7,073 nt of DNA from Dehalococcoidia bacterium UBA2979 (GTDB lineage: Bacteria; Chloroflexota; Dehalococcoidia; UBA2979). The position numbers and the translations under genes were made by a program. The notes below the pieces were generated by a model, which was not told the DNA's origin, did not search any database, and was given only the letters and a program-made list of their open reading frames with translations. The stretch is from positions 1 to 7,073 of the forward strand of contig DEAP01000028.1 of NCBI GenBank assembly GCA_002348225.1. Direction: 5' to 3'. This document shows positions 1-6,655 of this stretch, in pieces (the stretch's first letter is position 1; each line of letters opens with the position of its first letter).

Positions 1-44
1 GGTGTTGGTGTTGGTTCAGGTGTTGGTGTTGGCTCTGGTTCAGG
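1..44 (-). repeat. In-gene tandem repeat coding for a Pro/Thr/Glu tail
   Basis: On the plus strand an 18-base unit, GGTGTTGGTGTTGGTTCA, occurs once, then again with its last codon changed (GGCTCT), followed by a partial GGTTCAGGA. Read on the minus strand it gives the six-residue unit E-P-T-P-T-P at the end of the VanW protein. The repeat touches the window edge, so its copy number is unknown. Such tails usually form a stiff extended spacer through or beyond the cell wall. Near-identical codons suggest recent expansion, and the tract may vary in length between strains. Confidence 0.8.
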
Positions 45-1961
45 AGTTATCTCGATTGAGGGCTCAGAGTCTTGGCTATCGCCTTCTGAGTTTGTAGCTA
101 TAACTATGAATGTGTAGGGGACGCCATTATCCAAGCCACTTATTACACAAGTCAACTCAACAGTTGTGCATGTATTTCCGCCTGGGCTTGCAGTAGCCGT
201 GTATGAAGTTATTGGAAAATACTCGGTTATATCAAAGTTTCCTTCAGGTTCTGGAATGTCCCAGGACACGGTTATCTGTGTATCTCCTGCTTGTACCCCT
301 ATATTTCTTGGTGGGTCCGGAGGTCTAGGGTATGTTGGTTCTCCGTTGCACCCGATCCCATTTTCAGGTTGGTATCTCGCTGAAAAAGTATCTAATTCTT
401 CCGATCCATCGGGAAGTTGTCTTCGTCTAGTTGTTTGGATGATCTCGCATTGGTCAGACATTGATGAACGTTGGCCTGATACTTCAGTTTCAGCGTATTT
501 TGTTGAGTAAAGGCTCACAGTTAAAGATGTCGAGGTCCATGTTGGCCAGACGAGAATTGGGAATGGTGAGATGTTTCTGACTTCCAAATTAGGGCTGGGC
601 CATGAGATCGTTGATTCGATCCCTTTTCGCCCTTCGAAGTCTGCGTATCTAGAGAACCATATTGTGTGGGGAAAGTATTGAACAATATCGAGCCCCCCAT
701 AGAATGCTGCTTGGAAGAATGTCGTAGCGAATTGAGAAATTCCTCCTCCGACATCTTCGGTTAATTCTCCATTGACGATTACTCCCGCTTCTACAAACCC
801 TTTGGCTTTTGTTCGTTTGCCGATTGCTTCGTTAAGGGAAAGAGAGTCACCAGGTCCAATGATTGTTCCTTGAATAAGTTCCGCGAATTTTTGAATATTT
901 GTGACCCGACTTTGGCAGCATGGATGGGGAGTAGTTGCTTCGGATATTAACTCCGATACTCCGTATGCCATCAATAATTCGTCCATTCCATCTGTGATGT
1001 TGATAAGTTGGAGATTCACTGAATTAGCGCCATTGAGTATTGACTGATAGATCAAGTCAACAGAGTCTTCAGCGCAGCAAGCTTTTGCAGATAGGTTAAC
1101 GATCCTGAGTTCTCCATCATTTACGATAATTTCTGGTAGCTCGTTTTTGTCTGCGACAACGCCGCCAAGTTGATCTCCAATCGCCCCTCTTACCAAAGGG
1201 TTGTTTAGTATCCAAGTTGGTTGTCCGTCTTCCAGTGAAAAGATAAGCCAATTTCTAACTTCTTCGGGAGAGAAGGTGTGGGTCCTCTCACCAACAATAA
1301 TTGTTAGTCCGGATTTCGTTAAGTCATTGATGTTTTGGGTAAATTCTGCTGCTTCGGAATCGCTTATTTCTGGAAGTATCTCGGTGAAGTCTGCGTTTAC
1401 GACTATTGGGCTAGCTCCAGTTGCAGCCGCAAGAAAGATCGAATTTCTAATTGCCTCTTCATTAAAGATTTGTGCTGGAATTCCATTTATGTGTTCGACT
1501 CGACCGTTTTCTACTTTCCAAACTGGTTCGATAGCCTCGGATGTCCTGTTGGAAAGATCTACGGGGAGTTCAAAATTCTGATCTTTTCTCAACTGGACAG
1601 CGATAGGAGAAGATCGCTCAGCGAACAGGTTCTTTACCCAGTGGAAAGGTTCGATAATGAGTGGGATATCATCGAGTTCCAGTATTTTTTTGAAAGTCTC
1701 TTCAATATGTACTGTGATACCGACTTCGCCAGTTGTTGTCTGGATATCTCCCAAGTCCGATTTTATAATTACTGGAGTTGAGGCATAGCTCGTAGCTATC
1801 GAAAGCAGGACATCGGAAAGTTCTGATGGGTGCAAACCGCCTACATCTTGACCTATTACTGTGATACCTCGCCCAATCTTGTTTTTGTTAATTGCTCGGT
1901 CGATACTCCAGATCGCAAGCCAGAGAGTCAGGATCGTTATTAACGCAGTTGTAATTAACAT
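1..1961 (-). CDS. VanW-domain envelope protein with FN3 domain (C-terminus cut by window edge)
   Basis: This is a membrane-anchored, outward-facing VanW-family protein; the biochemical role of VanW domains is not settled, but they are tied to the cell wall and named after the vanB glycopeptide-resistance cluster. From the ATG at 1961 the frame is open for 653 codons to the left edge. Residues 1-20 form one transmembrane segment (LITTALITILTLWLAIW). Residues of about 25-340 look like the paired peptidoglycan-binding-type region (PG_binding_4) usual before VanW. The VanW domain spans about 345-475, with the hallmark EDVGGGISQF (G405-G407) and a preceding HPCCQSRVTN. A fibronectin type III domain lies at about 548-632 (ITVSWDIPEP, then SGLDNGVPYTFIVIATNSEG), followed by a Pro/Thr/Glu tail. 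Vicinal cysteine pairs occur at 295-296 and 348-349. The start is doubtful: the ATG has no good ribosome site and abuts the membrane segment, while plausible coding sequence continues upstream (see 1962-2087). Confidence 0.9.
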   Translation of the reverse strand, partial: MLITTALITILTLWLAIWSIDRAINKNKIGRGITVIGQDVGGLHPSELSDVLLSIATSYASTPVIIKSDLGDIQTTTGEVGITVHIEETFKKILELDDIPLIIEPFHWVKNLFAERSSPIAVQLRKDQNFELPVDLSNRTSEAIEPVWKVENGRVEHINGIPAQIFNEEAIRNSIFLAAATGASPIVVNADFTEILPEISDSEAAEFTQNINDLTKSGLTIIVGERTHTFSPEEVRNWLIFSLEDGQPTWILNNPLVRGAIGDQLGGVVADKNELPEIIVNDGELRIVNLSAKACCAEDSVDLIYQSILNGANSVNLQLINITDGMDELLMAYGVSELISEATTPHPCCQSRVTNIQKFAELIQGTIIGPGDSLSLNEAIGKRTKAKGFVEAGVIVNGELTEDVGGGISQFATTFFQAAFYGGLDIVQYFPHTIWFSRYADFEGRKGIESTISWPSPNLEVRNISPFPILVWPTWTSTSLTVSLYSTKYAETEVSGQRSSMSDQCEIIQTTRRRQLPDGSEELDTFSARYQPENGIGCNGEPTYPRPPDPPRNIGVQAGDTQITVSWDIPEPEGNFDITEYFPITSYTATASPGGNTCTTVELTCVISGLDNGVPYTFIVIATNSEGDSQDSEPSIEITPEPEPTPTPEPTPT

Positions 1962-2087
1962 AACCCTAGAGATTGGTATGCGTTCAGACGTTGAAGGTCT
2001 CTTCGCCCGCTTAGGGCGATAGGTTTGCGAAGAATTGGACGATGAATCGATCTCTTCAGAATAATGGAGAACAGATCGCTCGCTATG
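1962..2087 (-). other. In-frame upstream extension of the VanW gene without a start codon
   Basis: Reading upstream from the ATG at 1961, 42 further codons stay open until a TGA at 2090-2088. They encode a Ser-, Lys- and Arg-rich segment (for example SSSNSSQTYRPKRAKRPSTS), just what a cytoplasmic tail before an inward-anchored membrane helix looks like. None of the codons is ATG, GTG or TTG. On the minus strand the sequence GTG ACA T AGC GAG stands at 2091. Without the T at 2085, or with some other single-base correction near it, GTG would start this frame and remove the stop. I infer that the real N-terminus lies here, lost to a sequence error or a true frameshift. The rest of the 166-base gap shows no terminator hairpin that I can see. 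Confidence 0.45.
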
Positions 2088-2127
2088 TCACCGGTATGTG
2101 TTTTCTTCCTGACGTGAGTTAATTCGT

Positions 2128-2790
2128 CTAGAACAGTCGAAGAATGTCCGACTCTATTCCTTGTAATTGCTCGTAATCAATTTCAACCCAGCCTATTTCT
2201 CGATCTTTCGCTAATGTCTTTGCCTGAGGAGTTATCTCTTGTGCGACGAATATGCCCCTAACTGGTCGCAGCTTCGGATCACGATTTAAGTAATCGAGGT
2301 ATCGTGTAAGCTGCTCAACTCCATCGATACCCCCTCGTCTTTTAATCTCAATAGCGACAGCTTTGCTCTCCTTATCGCGACAGAGCATATCAACGGGGCC
2401 AATATCAGTTGGAAACTCTCTTCGGGTTAACGATAGGCCTTCCTCAATCTCTTCGGGATTTTCAGCGAGAAGGAGCTGTAAGTGGGCTTCAACGCCATCT
2501 TTTTGCAAACCCGGATCCTCTCCCAGGTCAAAGCTGGTGTCAGATAAAATCTCTTCAATGCTTATAGTTAGACGTTCGCCTTTAGGATTTGAGATAATCC
2601 ATGAGCTCTCAGCTTCTTCGATTCTATTAGGGGCGTTCATCCACATGAGCGGCTTATAGGCACCCCGAGTGTCCGCATGGACGGCTACGCATCCATCTGC
2701 TTTTGTCATAATCAGTCTTTTAGCAGTTGGTAAAGTTGCTTTCAGTCTTCCTTTGTAATCAACTGAGCACGTAGCTATAACCAAACGCAT
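2128..2790 (-). CDS. nucS: Mismatch-specific endonuclease EndoMS/NucS
   Basis: NucS (EndoMS) cuts both strands at G-T, G-G and T-T mismatches and serves as the MutS/MutL-independent mismatch repair of most actinobacteria and many archaea. It is a 220-residue protein, the usual length for the actinobacterial family. The N-terminal half (about 1-95) is the DNA-binding and dimer domain. The C-terminal half is the RecB-like nuclease: GPVDMLCRD carries D134, and AIEIKRRGG carries E148 and K150, the metal-binding D...ExK set. E110 and Q160 (GVEQLTRYLDYL) are the other family-conserved active-site positions. The protein ends in DILRLF, resembling the C-terminal sliding-clamp-binding peptide described for Corynebacterium EndoMS, so clamp coupling is probably kept. 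The ATG start gives the conserved N-terminus MRLVIATCSVDY. It lies 24 bases after cysQ, with only a weak purine stretch as ribosome site, and is probably co-transcribed. Confidence 0.95.
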   Translation of the reverse strand: MRLVIATCSVDYKGRLKATLPTAKRLIMTKADGCVAVHADTRGAYKPLMWMNAPNRIEEAESSWIISNPKGERLTISIEEILSDTSFDLGEDPGLQKDGVEAHLQLLLAENPEEIEEGLSLTRREFPTDIGPVDMLCRDKESKAVAIEIKRRGGIDGVEQLTRYLDYLNRDPKLRPVRGIFVAQEITPQAKTLAKDREIGWVEIDYEQLQGIESDILRLF

Positions 2791-2814
2791 TCTCAGGACT
2801 CTACACCTGAAAAT

Positions 2815-3564
2815 TCATCTGAGTAATGTTAGGACGGGATCTACTAGCTCTTTTCTGCAAATAAGGAGATCTGGCACGTGGAGATCTTTTTGGTTATAGC
2901 GCAAAGGAGTTCCGTCCAGCCTTGAGGCATGGATTCCTGATGCTAGTGCTACAGCGACGGGTGCGCAGCTATCCCATTCATATTGGCCTCCAGCGTGAAC
3001 ATATATATCGGCATTGCCATTGATCACTGCCATGGATTTTGCTCCAGCAGACCCCATTCGCAACAGCTCTCCATTCATCTCCCTCGATAGGAATTCAGCG
3101 ACTGGAACTGTTCTTGTCCGACTGTAGACGATCTTGATCGGGCCTGTAGATATCGGTGTTTGGGGTGGATCAAGAGTGCTGTATGTTTTTCCGAAATTTG
3201 GAAGTGCAACTGCGCCTACTTCGGGTATTCCGAAGTTTGAAAGCGCCACATGTACAGCCCAATCAGTTCGTCCTTTAATGCAGTACTCTCGAGTTCCATC
3301 TAGAGGGTCGATAATCCATACTCGGTCTTGGCTGATCCTGCTGGGGTCTTCAGTCGCTTCTTCCGAGAGGATAATATCGTTGGGAAACTGATCAGATATT
3401 AATTTAACGAGAAGTTCATGAGACTGGATGTCACCGTATGTCCCTAGATCAAGGTTGGAAGAATCCAAATTATGGTTACCGGCACGAATTTCTAGTAGTA
3501 ATTTTCCTGCTTCGGTCGCAGCGTAGTTTGCAAATTCATGATCTAGTTGAGATGTATTTGCCAT
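2815..3564 (-). CDS. cysQ: CysQ-type 3'(2'),5'-bisphosphate nucleotidase (inositol monophosphatase superfamily)
   Basis: The predicted reaction is 3'-phosphoadenosine 5'-phosphate (PAP) or PAPS to AMP or APS plus phosphate, which clears the by-product of sulfate assimilation and sulfation in the cytoplasm. The 249-residue protein has the whole superfamily signature: the metal-binding glutamates in LSEEA (E68, E69), the WIIDPLDGTREY motif (D86, D89, T91), and the late YEWDSCAPVAVA motif with D198. The sequence GRTDWAVHVALS after the first motif is typical of the mycobacterial CysQ group (Rv2131c type) rather than SuhB. Mycobacterial CysQ also hydrolyses inositol phosphate and fructose-1,6-bisphosphate in vitro, so substrate range remains open. 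Its ATG shares one base with the stop of the upstream rhomboid-like gene (TAATG). The nearest purine-rich tract, AAGGAA, is about 15 bases away, so translation by re-initiation is likely. Confidence 0.9.
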   Translation of the reverse strand: MANTSQLDHEFANYAATEAGKLLLEIRAGNHNLDSSNLDLGTYGDIQSHELLVKLISDQFPNDIILSEEATEDPSRISQDRVWIIDPLDGTREYCIKGRTDWAVHVALSNFGIPEVGAVALPNFGKTYSTLDPPQTPISTGPIKIVYSRTRTVPVAEFLSREMNGELLRMGSAGAKSMAVINGNADIYVHAGGQYEWDSCAPVAVALASGIHASRLDGTPLRYNQKDLHVPDLLICRKELVDPVLTLLR

Positions 3565-4445
3565 TAGCTGTCGCGGCGTTTCCTTAATTCTTTTGAATGT
3601 TGTTCTAGACGTTTTCTCTGGTCTTTTGAAAGGCTTTCGACTCCATCTTCAGCCACCTGGTCTAAGATTTGGTCAATCTCTTTTTCTGTGTGCCGATCGC
3701 GGAATTCGGTAACCGCCCGTAGGTGGTTTTTTTTGAATCGTCTCTGACGTTTAGGGCGCTGGCGTGATTCTCTTCTAGCATTTCCGCTAATTGGTAATGA
3801 TGGAATCCAATGCAGATCTGATGCATACCCCAGTGAACGCATTCCGACAAGAGCCGTGATGGCTACGCTAAGTAAAGTTAGAGCATGCAGTCCCGACCGC
3901 ATTTGAAGAGCGTCAAGGAACTGAAGGCCAACAATGACAGTTACGATTCCCCAGGCAGGAATACCCGGCCAAAATCGCGCAAAGGGAAATTGAGCTGCAA
4001 AGGCGATCAGCACACCAAGTTCGACGAAGCGTAATCCGTATATAAATGCAGGTGAAGAATTTGAGATACTGGCAAGTGTGACCACGACAGCAGGGATAAC
4101 TGTGAAAGCTAAGAGCAGGTAGAGAAAAGTCCTTCTTCCCATTAGGTTCTCTAATTGGTTACCAAGCATATAGAGAATAAAAAATAAAAAAATAGTCCAG
4201 AAACTAGCTTGATTGACTAGCGGCCAGGTGATCAGTCTCCAGATTTCACCATCTTGGACCCTTTGTGGATCGAGCAGCAGCTTTAAGCTTATTTCATGGC
4301 TTCTTCCCTCAATAGCCCACACAAAGACAGAAATGATTCCTAAGCCTATTAGGCCTACTGTCGTTGTGATGTCGATTTGCCCTATTCGAAACCACGGGTC
4401 GTTTCCTCGGGACCATGGGCTGGTGTAGGAGTATCTTCCTGGCAT
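3564..4445 (-). CDS. Rhomboid-fold membrane protein, apparently without the catalytic serine
   Basis: Rhomboids are intramembrane serine proteases; this 293-residue protein keeps their architecture but probably not the chemistry. After a short cytoplasmic start there are about six hydrophobic segments between residues 27 and 206. GEIWRLITWPLVN (66-78) and the segment LYMLGNQLENLMGRRTF (91-107) match the conserved rhomboid loop and second helix. The active-site stretch, normally G-x-S-G followed by hydrophobics and G-L, reads SSPAFIYGL (130-138). By eye, Pro132 falls at the serine position. A histidine (H187) sits in the last helix region. The tail from about 223 is strongly basic and ends in KEIDQILDQVAEDGVESLSKDQ..RLEQHSK, like the short C-terminal DUF6576-type motif of many bacterial rhomboids. 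The gene begins 43 bases after gatD and overlaps cysQ by one base. Likely a pseudoprotease; its partner is unknown. Confidence 0.75.
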   Translation of the reverse strand: MPGRYSYTSPWSRGNDPWFRIGQIDITTTVGLIGLGIISVFVWAIEGRSHEISLKLLLDPQRVQDGEIWRLITWPLVNQASFWTIFLFFILYMLGNQLENLMGRRTFLYLLLAFTVIPAVVVTLASISNSSPAFIYGLRFVELGVLIAFAAQFPFARFWPGIPAWGIVTVIVGLQFLDALQMRSGLHALTLLSVAITALVGMRSLGYASDLHWIPSLPISGNARRESRQRPKRQRRFKKNHLRAVTEFRDRHTEKEIDQILDQVAEDGVESLSKDQRKRLEQHSKELRKRRDS

Positions 4446-4488
4446 ATTAAATAACTTACTCGCTCTATTCTTGATTTTGATTATCGGT

Positions 4489-5229
4489 CTATCGTTTCAC
4501 GCCGGCACGTGTTATTGCTACTTGCTGTGCAAGATTTTCTAAGGAGTTGTCTAAAGGGGTGAGGGTGGGCACCTTTCCTGTTTTGTGTTCAATCGCCCAT
4601 GAAAGAAGTTTGTCCGCTAGCCAGGGGTTTTTTGGCAAGATGGGTCCGTGCATGTATGTGCCGATTGCCCTTCGTTGAACTGCTCCTTCGGTTCTATCTA
4701 TGCCATTATTTCCATGGCCCTTAAGTACTGAACCAAGTGGAGTGGCATCAGGCCCCAGAAATGTTCTTCCTGCATGGTTTTCATAACCGACAACTTTGCA
4801 GGTATCTCCGTTGAGTTCTGCATCTAGGACAAGGTCTCCGATGAGCCGACTTTTTCCTGCAGAAGTATCTAAATCAAGGATCCCAACGCCGGGGATCCTT
4901 CGGCCTTCGGAGTCTGTGTATCCTTCGCCAGCAAGCTGAATTCCTCCACATACCCATAGAAAAACCATGCCGTCTTTAGCTGCAGAGTGTAATGCTGCAG
5001 ATTTTTTTTGAAGGTCGTACGCGACGATCATTTGATCTCTATCTTGGCCACCTCCTAGGTAGCAAAGATCGAAGTTGGTGGGAGTGAAGTCATCTCCAGT
5101 GCTTATTGGAGTTATCGAGGATGAGTACCCTCGCCATTCAAGTCGCTTCTGTATAACAGCTATATTTCCACGGTCGCCGTAGATGTTCATTTCCTTTGGG
5201 TAGAGGTGGCAGATTCGTATTTCTGTCAT
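4489..5229 (-). CDS. gatD: Lipid II isoglutaminyl synthase, glutaminase subunit GatD
   Basis: GatD frees ammonia from glutamine and passes it to MurT, which amidates the alpha-carboxyl of D-Glu in the lipid II stem peptide to D-isoglutamine. The protein is a 246-residue class I (CobB/CobQ-like) glutamine amidotransferase. The nucleophile is C94 in FLWVCGGIQLAGE and the histidine is H194 in GTYMHGPILPKNP. R128 (KSRLIGD) matches the substrate-binding arginine at the same number in Staphylococcus aureus GatD. The N-terminus HLYPKEMNIYGDRGN is typical of the family. I chose the ATG at 5229 rather than the in-frame TTG at 5241. It overlaps the murT stop as ATGA and has a very good ribosome site, GGGAGG, four bases upstream, whereas the TTG would be part of that site. 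Equal production with MurT fits the known heterodimer. Confidence 0.95.
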   Translation of the reverse strand: MTEIRICHLYPKEMNIYGDRGNIAVIQKRLEWRGYSSSITPISTGDDFTPTNFDLCYLGGGQDRDQMIVAYDLQKKSAALHSAAKDGMVFLWVCGGIQLAGEGYTDSEGRRIPGVGILDLDTSAGKSRLIGDLVLDAELNGDTCKVVGYENHAGRTFLGPDATPLGSVLKGHGNNGIDRTEGAVQRRAIGTYMHGPILPKNPWLADKLLSWAIEHKTGKVPTLTPLDNSLENLAQQVAITRAGVKR

Positions 5230-6587
5230 TTTTCCTCCCAAAAAGAGTGGGTCGCTCCTATTTTGTTAAGTCCTGCTCGTAAATCAAGCATTGACGTATA
5301 CGTCGGTAAGACGATAGCCCTTCCGTCTATTTTGATAGTACTTTTTAAATGCTCTAGAAGCTCTTGTATGGATGGGGCAATATGCATGCTTGTAGCTGGG
5401 AATCCTGAATAGTGAAAACGAAGGGCAAGGTCGTAAGCTCGGTCTCCGCTGATGGTCAGAGATGAAATGCGGTCAAGGATTATTTCATAGTCAACGTCCC
5501 AGATCCAACTAACATCTTTTCCATCAGCAGTCCTGTCGTTCAGGAGGATAGCAAGATGCATGTTTCCTTCTTCTAGGAGAAGAGTTTTAAGGTTTTGATT
5601 TGCTCCTGCGGGGTTTTTTGCAAGCATTATTATGAGTTCGATTCCATCGAAATTGATGATTTCGTTTCTCCCGAAGGCGGCTGAAATTGTCGAGAGGCCC
5701 TTTTGGATCTTTCTTGTTGAGATGTCGATCGTAGAGCAGGTGGCGTATGCGGTCAGGGCGTTATAGACGTTATGTATTCCGGCAAGGGGTATTTGAATTT
5801 CCAGTGAATCTTTTTTGGATGCTGCGATGAACTCAGATCCGTTAAGCCCCTTAAGGTTAATTTTGTCGCCTGTAAAAGAAGGGTTTGGTCTTCGTAATTC
5901 GCAATTCTGGCATTCCCAGTGGCCAAGGTGACCTATGGTGACTTGTTGGAAAATGAGAGGGCTGTCGCATTTCTGGCAATGGAGTGAGTCAGCTGCGTGG
6001 GGAATGGTTTCGCTTCCATAGTCGGTTAGCTCTAGTCCGAAGAATTGAACGTTTTGATGGAGTGATCCGAGGTAGGCGAGGGCGGGGTCGTCGGCGTTGA
6101 TGATGAGTTTCGTGGTTTCCGGAAGAGATTCGATCATTTCCTTCCATTTTTGGATAGTTGTTTCTAGTTCCCCGTATCGGTCAAGTTGGTCGCGGAAAAG
6201 ATTCATTAAGACAAGGACGGTAGGTCGTAGTTGCGGAATAAGTTCAGGTAGTGCCGCCTCATCGACTTCGAAAATTCCGAATTTCTCATCTGGGTTTCTT
6301 TGGAGTAATGCCGTAGCGATTCCGCTTGAAAGGTTAGCTCCAGAGGTATTTGCTACAAATGAAATTTCAGACTCATTTGCAGCATGGCTTACCATTCTGG
6401 CAGTGGTTGTTTTCCCGTTTGTTGCTGAGATGACTATAATTTCTTCCAGTTCTTGTGCCATTTCCTGAAGAGCGTGAGGCCGTAACTTCAGGAGAATCAT
6501 TCCCGGTAGGGTAGTTCCTCCTCCAAGGCCCAGAGTACGGGAAATCCATCCTGATGCTTTTGCTAGGGAAAGTGCGATGTTGCTCAT
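5226..6587 (-). CDS. murT: Lipid II isoglutaminyl synthase, Mur-ligase-like subunit MurT
   Basis: MurT uses ATP to activate the D-Glu alpha-carboxyl of lipid II and adds the ammonia supplied by GatD, on the cytoplasmic side of the membrane. The 453-residue length fits the family. The Mur central domain carries the P-loop ATNGKTTT (55-62), then FEVDEAALPE (106-115) and NLFRDQLDRYGE (129-140). A four-cysteine zinc ribbon, HCQKC and ECQNC (C204, C207, C226, C229), is inserted as in known MurT proteins. IHNVYNALTAYA (271-282) marks the end of the central domain. The C-terminal domain (DUF1727) has LNDRTADGKDVSWIWDVD (349-366), the region that gives the aspartate (D355 or D358) completing the GatD catalytic triad. 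The ATG at 6587 has no ribosome site, but a -10-like box lies where a leaderless mRNA would need it. The stop overlaps gatD. Confidence 0.96.
   Translation of the reverse strand: MSNIALSLAKASGWISRTLGLGGGTTLPGMILLKLRPHALQEMAQELEEIIVISATNGKTTTARMVSHAANESEISFVANTSGANLSSGIATALLQRNPDEKFGIFEVDEAALPELIPQLRPTVLVLMNLFRDQLDRYGELETTIQKWKEMIESLPETTKLIINADDPALAYLGSLHQNVQFFGLELTDYGSETIPHAADSLHCQKCDSPLIFQQVTIGHLGHWECQNCELRRPNPSFTGDKINLKGLNGSEFIAASKKDSLEIQIPLAGIHNVYNALTAYATCSTIDISTRKIQKGLSTISAAFGRNEIINFDGIELIIMLAKNPAGANQNLKTLLLEEGNMHLAILLNDRTADGKDVSWIWDVDYEIILDRISSLTISGDRAYDLALRFHYSGFPATSMHIAPSIQELLEHLKSTIKIDGRAIVLPTYTSMLDLRAGLNKIGATHSFWEEK
5234..5239 (-). promoter_or_regulatory. Strong ribosome-binding site deciding the gatD start
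   Basis: GGGAGG on the minus strand, four bases (AAAA) before the ATG at 5229 and inside the last codons of murT. It fixes the ATG as the gatD start and suggests that gatD can recruit ribosomes on its own while overlapping murT by ATGA. It is the only clear Shine-Dalgarno site in the window. Confidence 0.8.
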
Positions 6588-6622
6588 GTAGCTATGTTAG
6601 ATGCCAATTTGCGGCGATTGAA
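6588..6622 (-). promoter_or_regulatory. murT: Candidate promoter of murT for a leaderless transcript
   Basis: On the minus strand TAACAT (6599-6594) matches the actinobacterial -10 pattern TAnnnT. It is followed by six bases, AGCTAC, and then the murT ATG, so transcription would begin at the A of the start codon. A weak -35-like TTCAAT (6622-6617) lies 17 bases upstream of the -10 box. No ribosome-binding sequence precedes the ATG, which fits the leaderless starts common in actinobacteria. This would make murT the first gene of the unit murT-gatD-rhomboid-cysQ-nucS. Found by eye; a TAnnnT hexamer can occur by chance. Confidence 0.5.
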
Positions 6623-6655
6623 GACAGTAGCGGATGTGAGGTGACTTAGAGGTTG

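Noticed and set aside
166..510. Open reading frame on the plus strand
   Set aside because: It lies opposite the VanW/FN3 coding frame, which shows clear domain motifs; the plus-strand translation has no recognisable features.
521..754. Minus-strand open frame starting MSEEEFLNSLRH
   Set aside because: Another frame of the same DNA gives the VanW hallmark EDVGGGISQF across this stretch, so this is an out-of-frame shadow.
1201..1781. Two overlapping plus-strand open frames
   Set aside because: They are antisense to the N-terminal half of the VanW protein and have no ribosome sites or family motifs.
1..1961. Glycopeptide (vancomycin) resistance gene
   Set aside because: VanW domains are widespread in actinobacteria and other Gram-positive-type bacteria, and no vanA/B/H/X/Y ligase or peptidase genes are present, so resistance cannot be inferred from the name.
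2815..3564. SuhB-type inositol monophosphatase or histidinol phosphatase
   Set aside because: The GRTDWAVHVALS and YEWDSCAPVAVA segments fit the CysQ group better, though activity on inositol phosphates cannot be excluded.
4446..4458. A -10-like TAAGTT seven bases before the rhomboid-like gene, possibly a second leaderless promoter
   Set aside because: There is no credible -35 and the sequence is AT-rich, so a chance match is likely; the 43-base gap also fits simple read-through from gatD.
5230..5241. TTG start that would make GatD four residues longer
   Set aside because: The extra codons are the Shine-Dalgarno sequence itself; the ATG at 5229 has ideal spacing and the ATGA overlap with murT.
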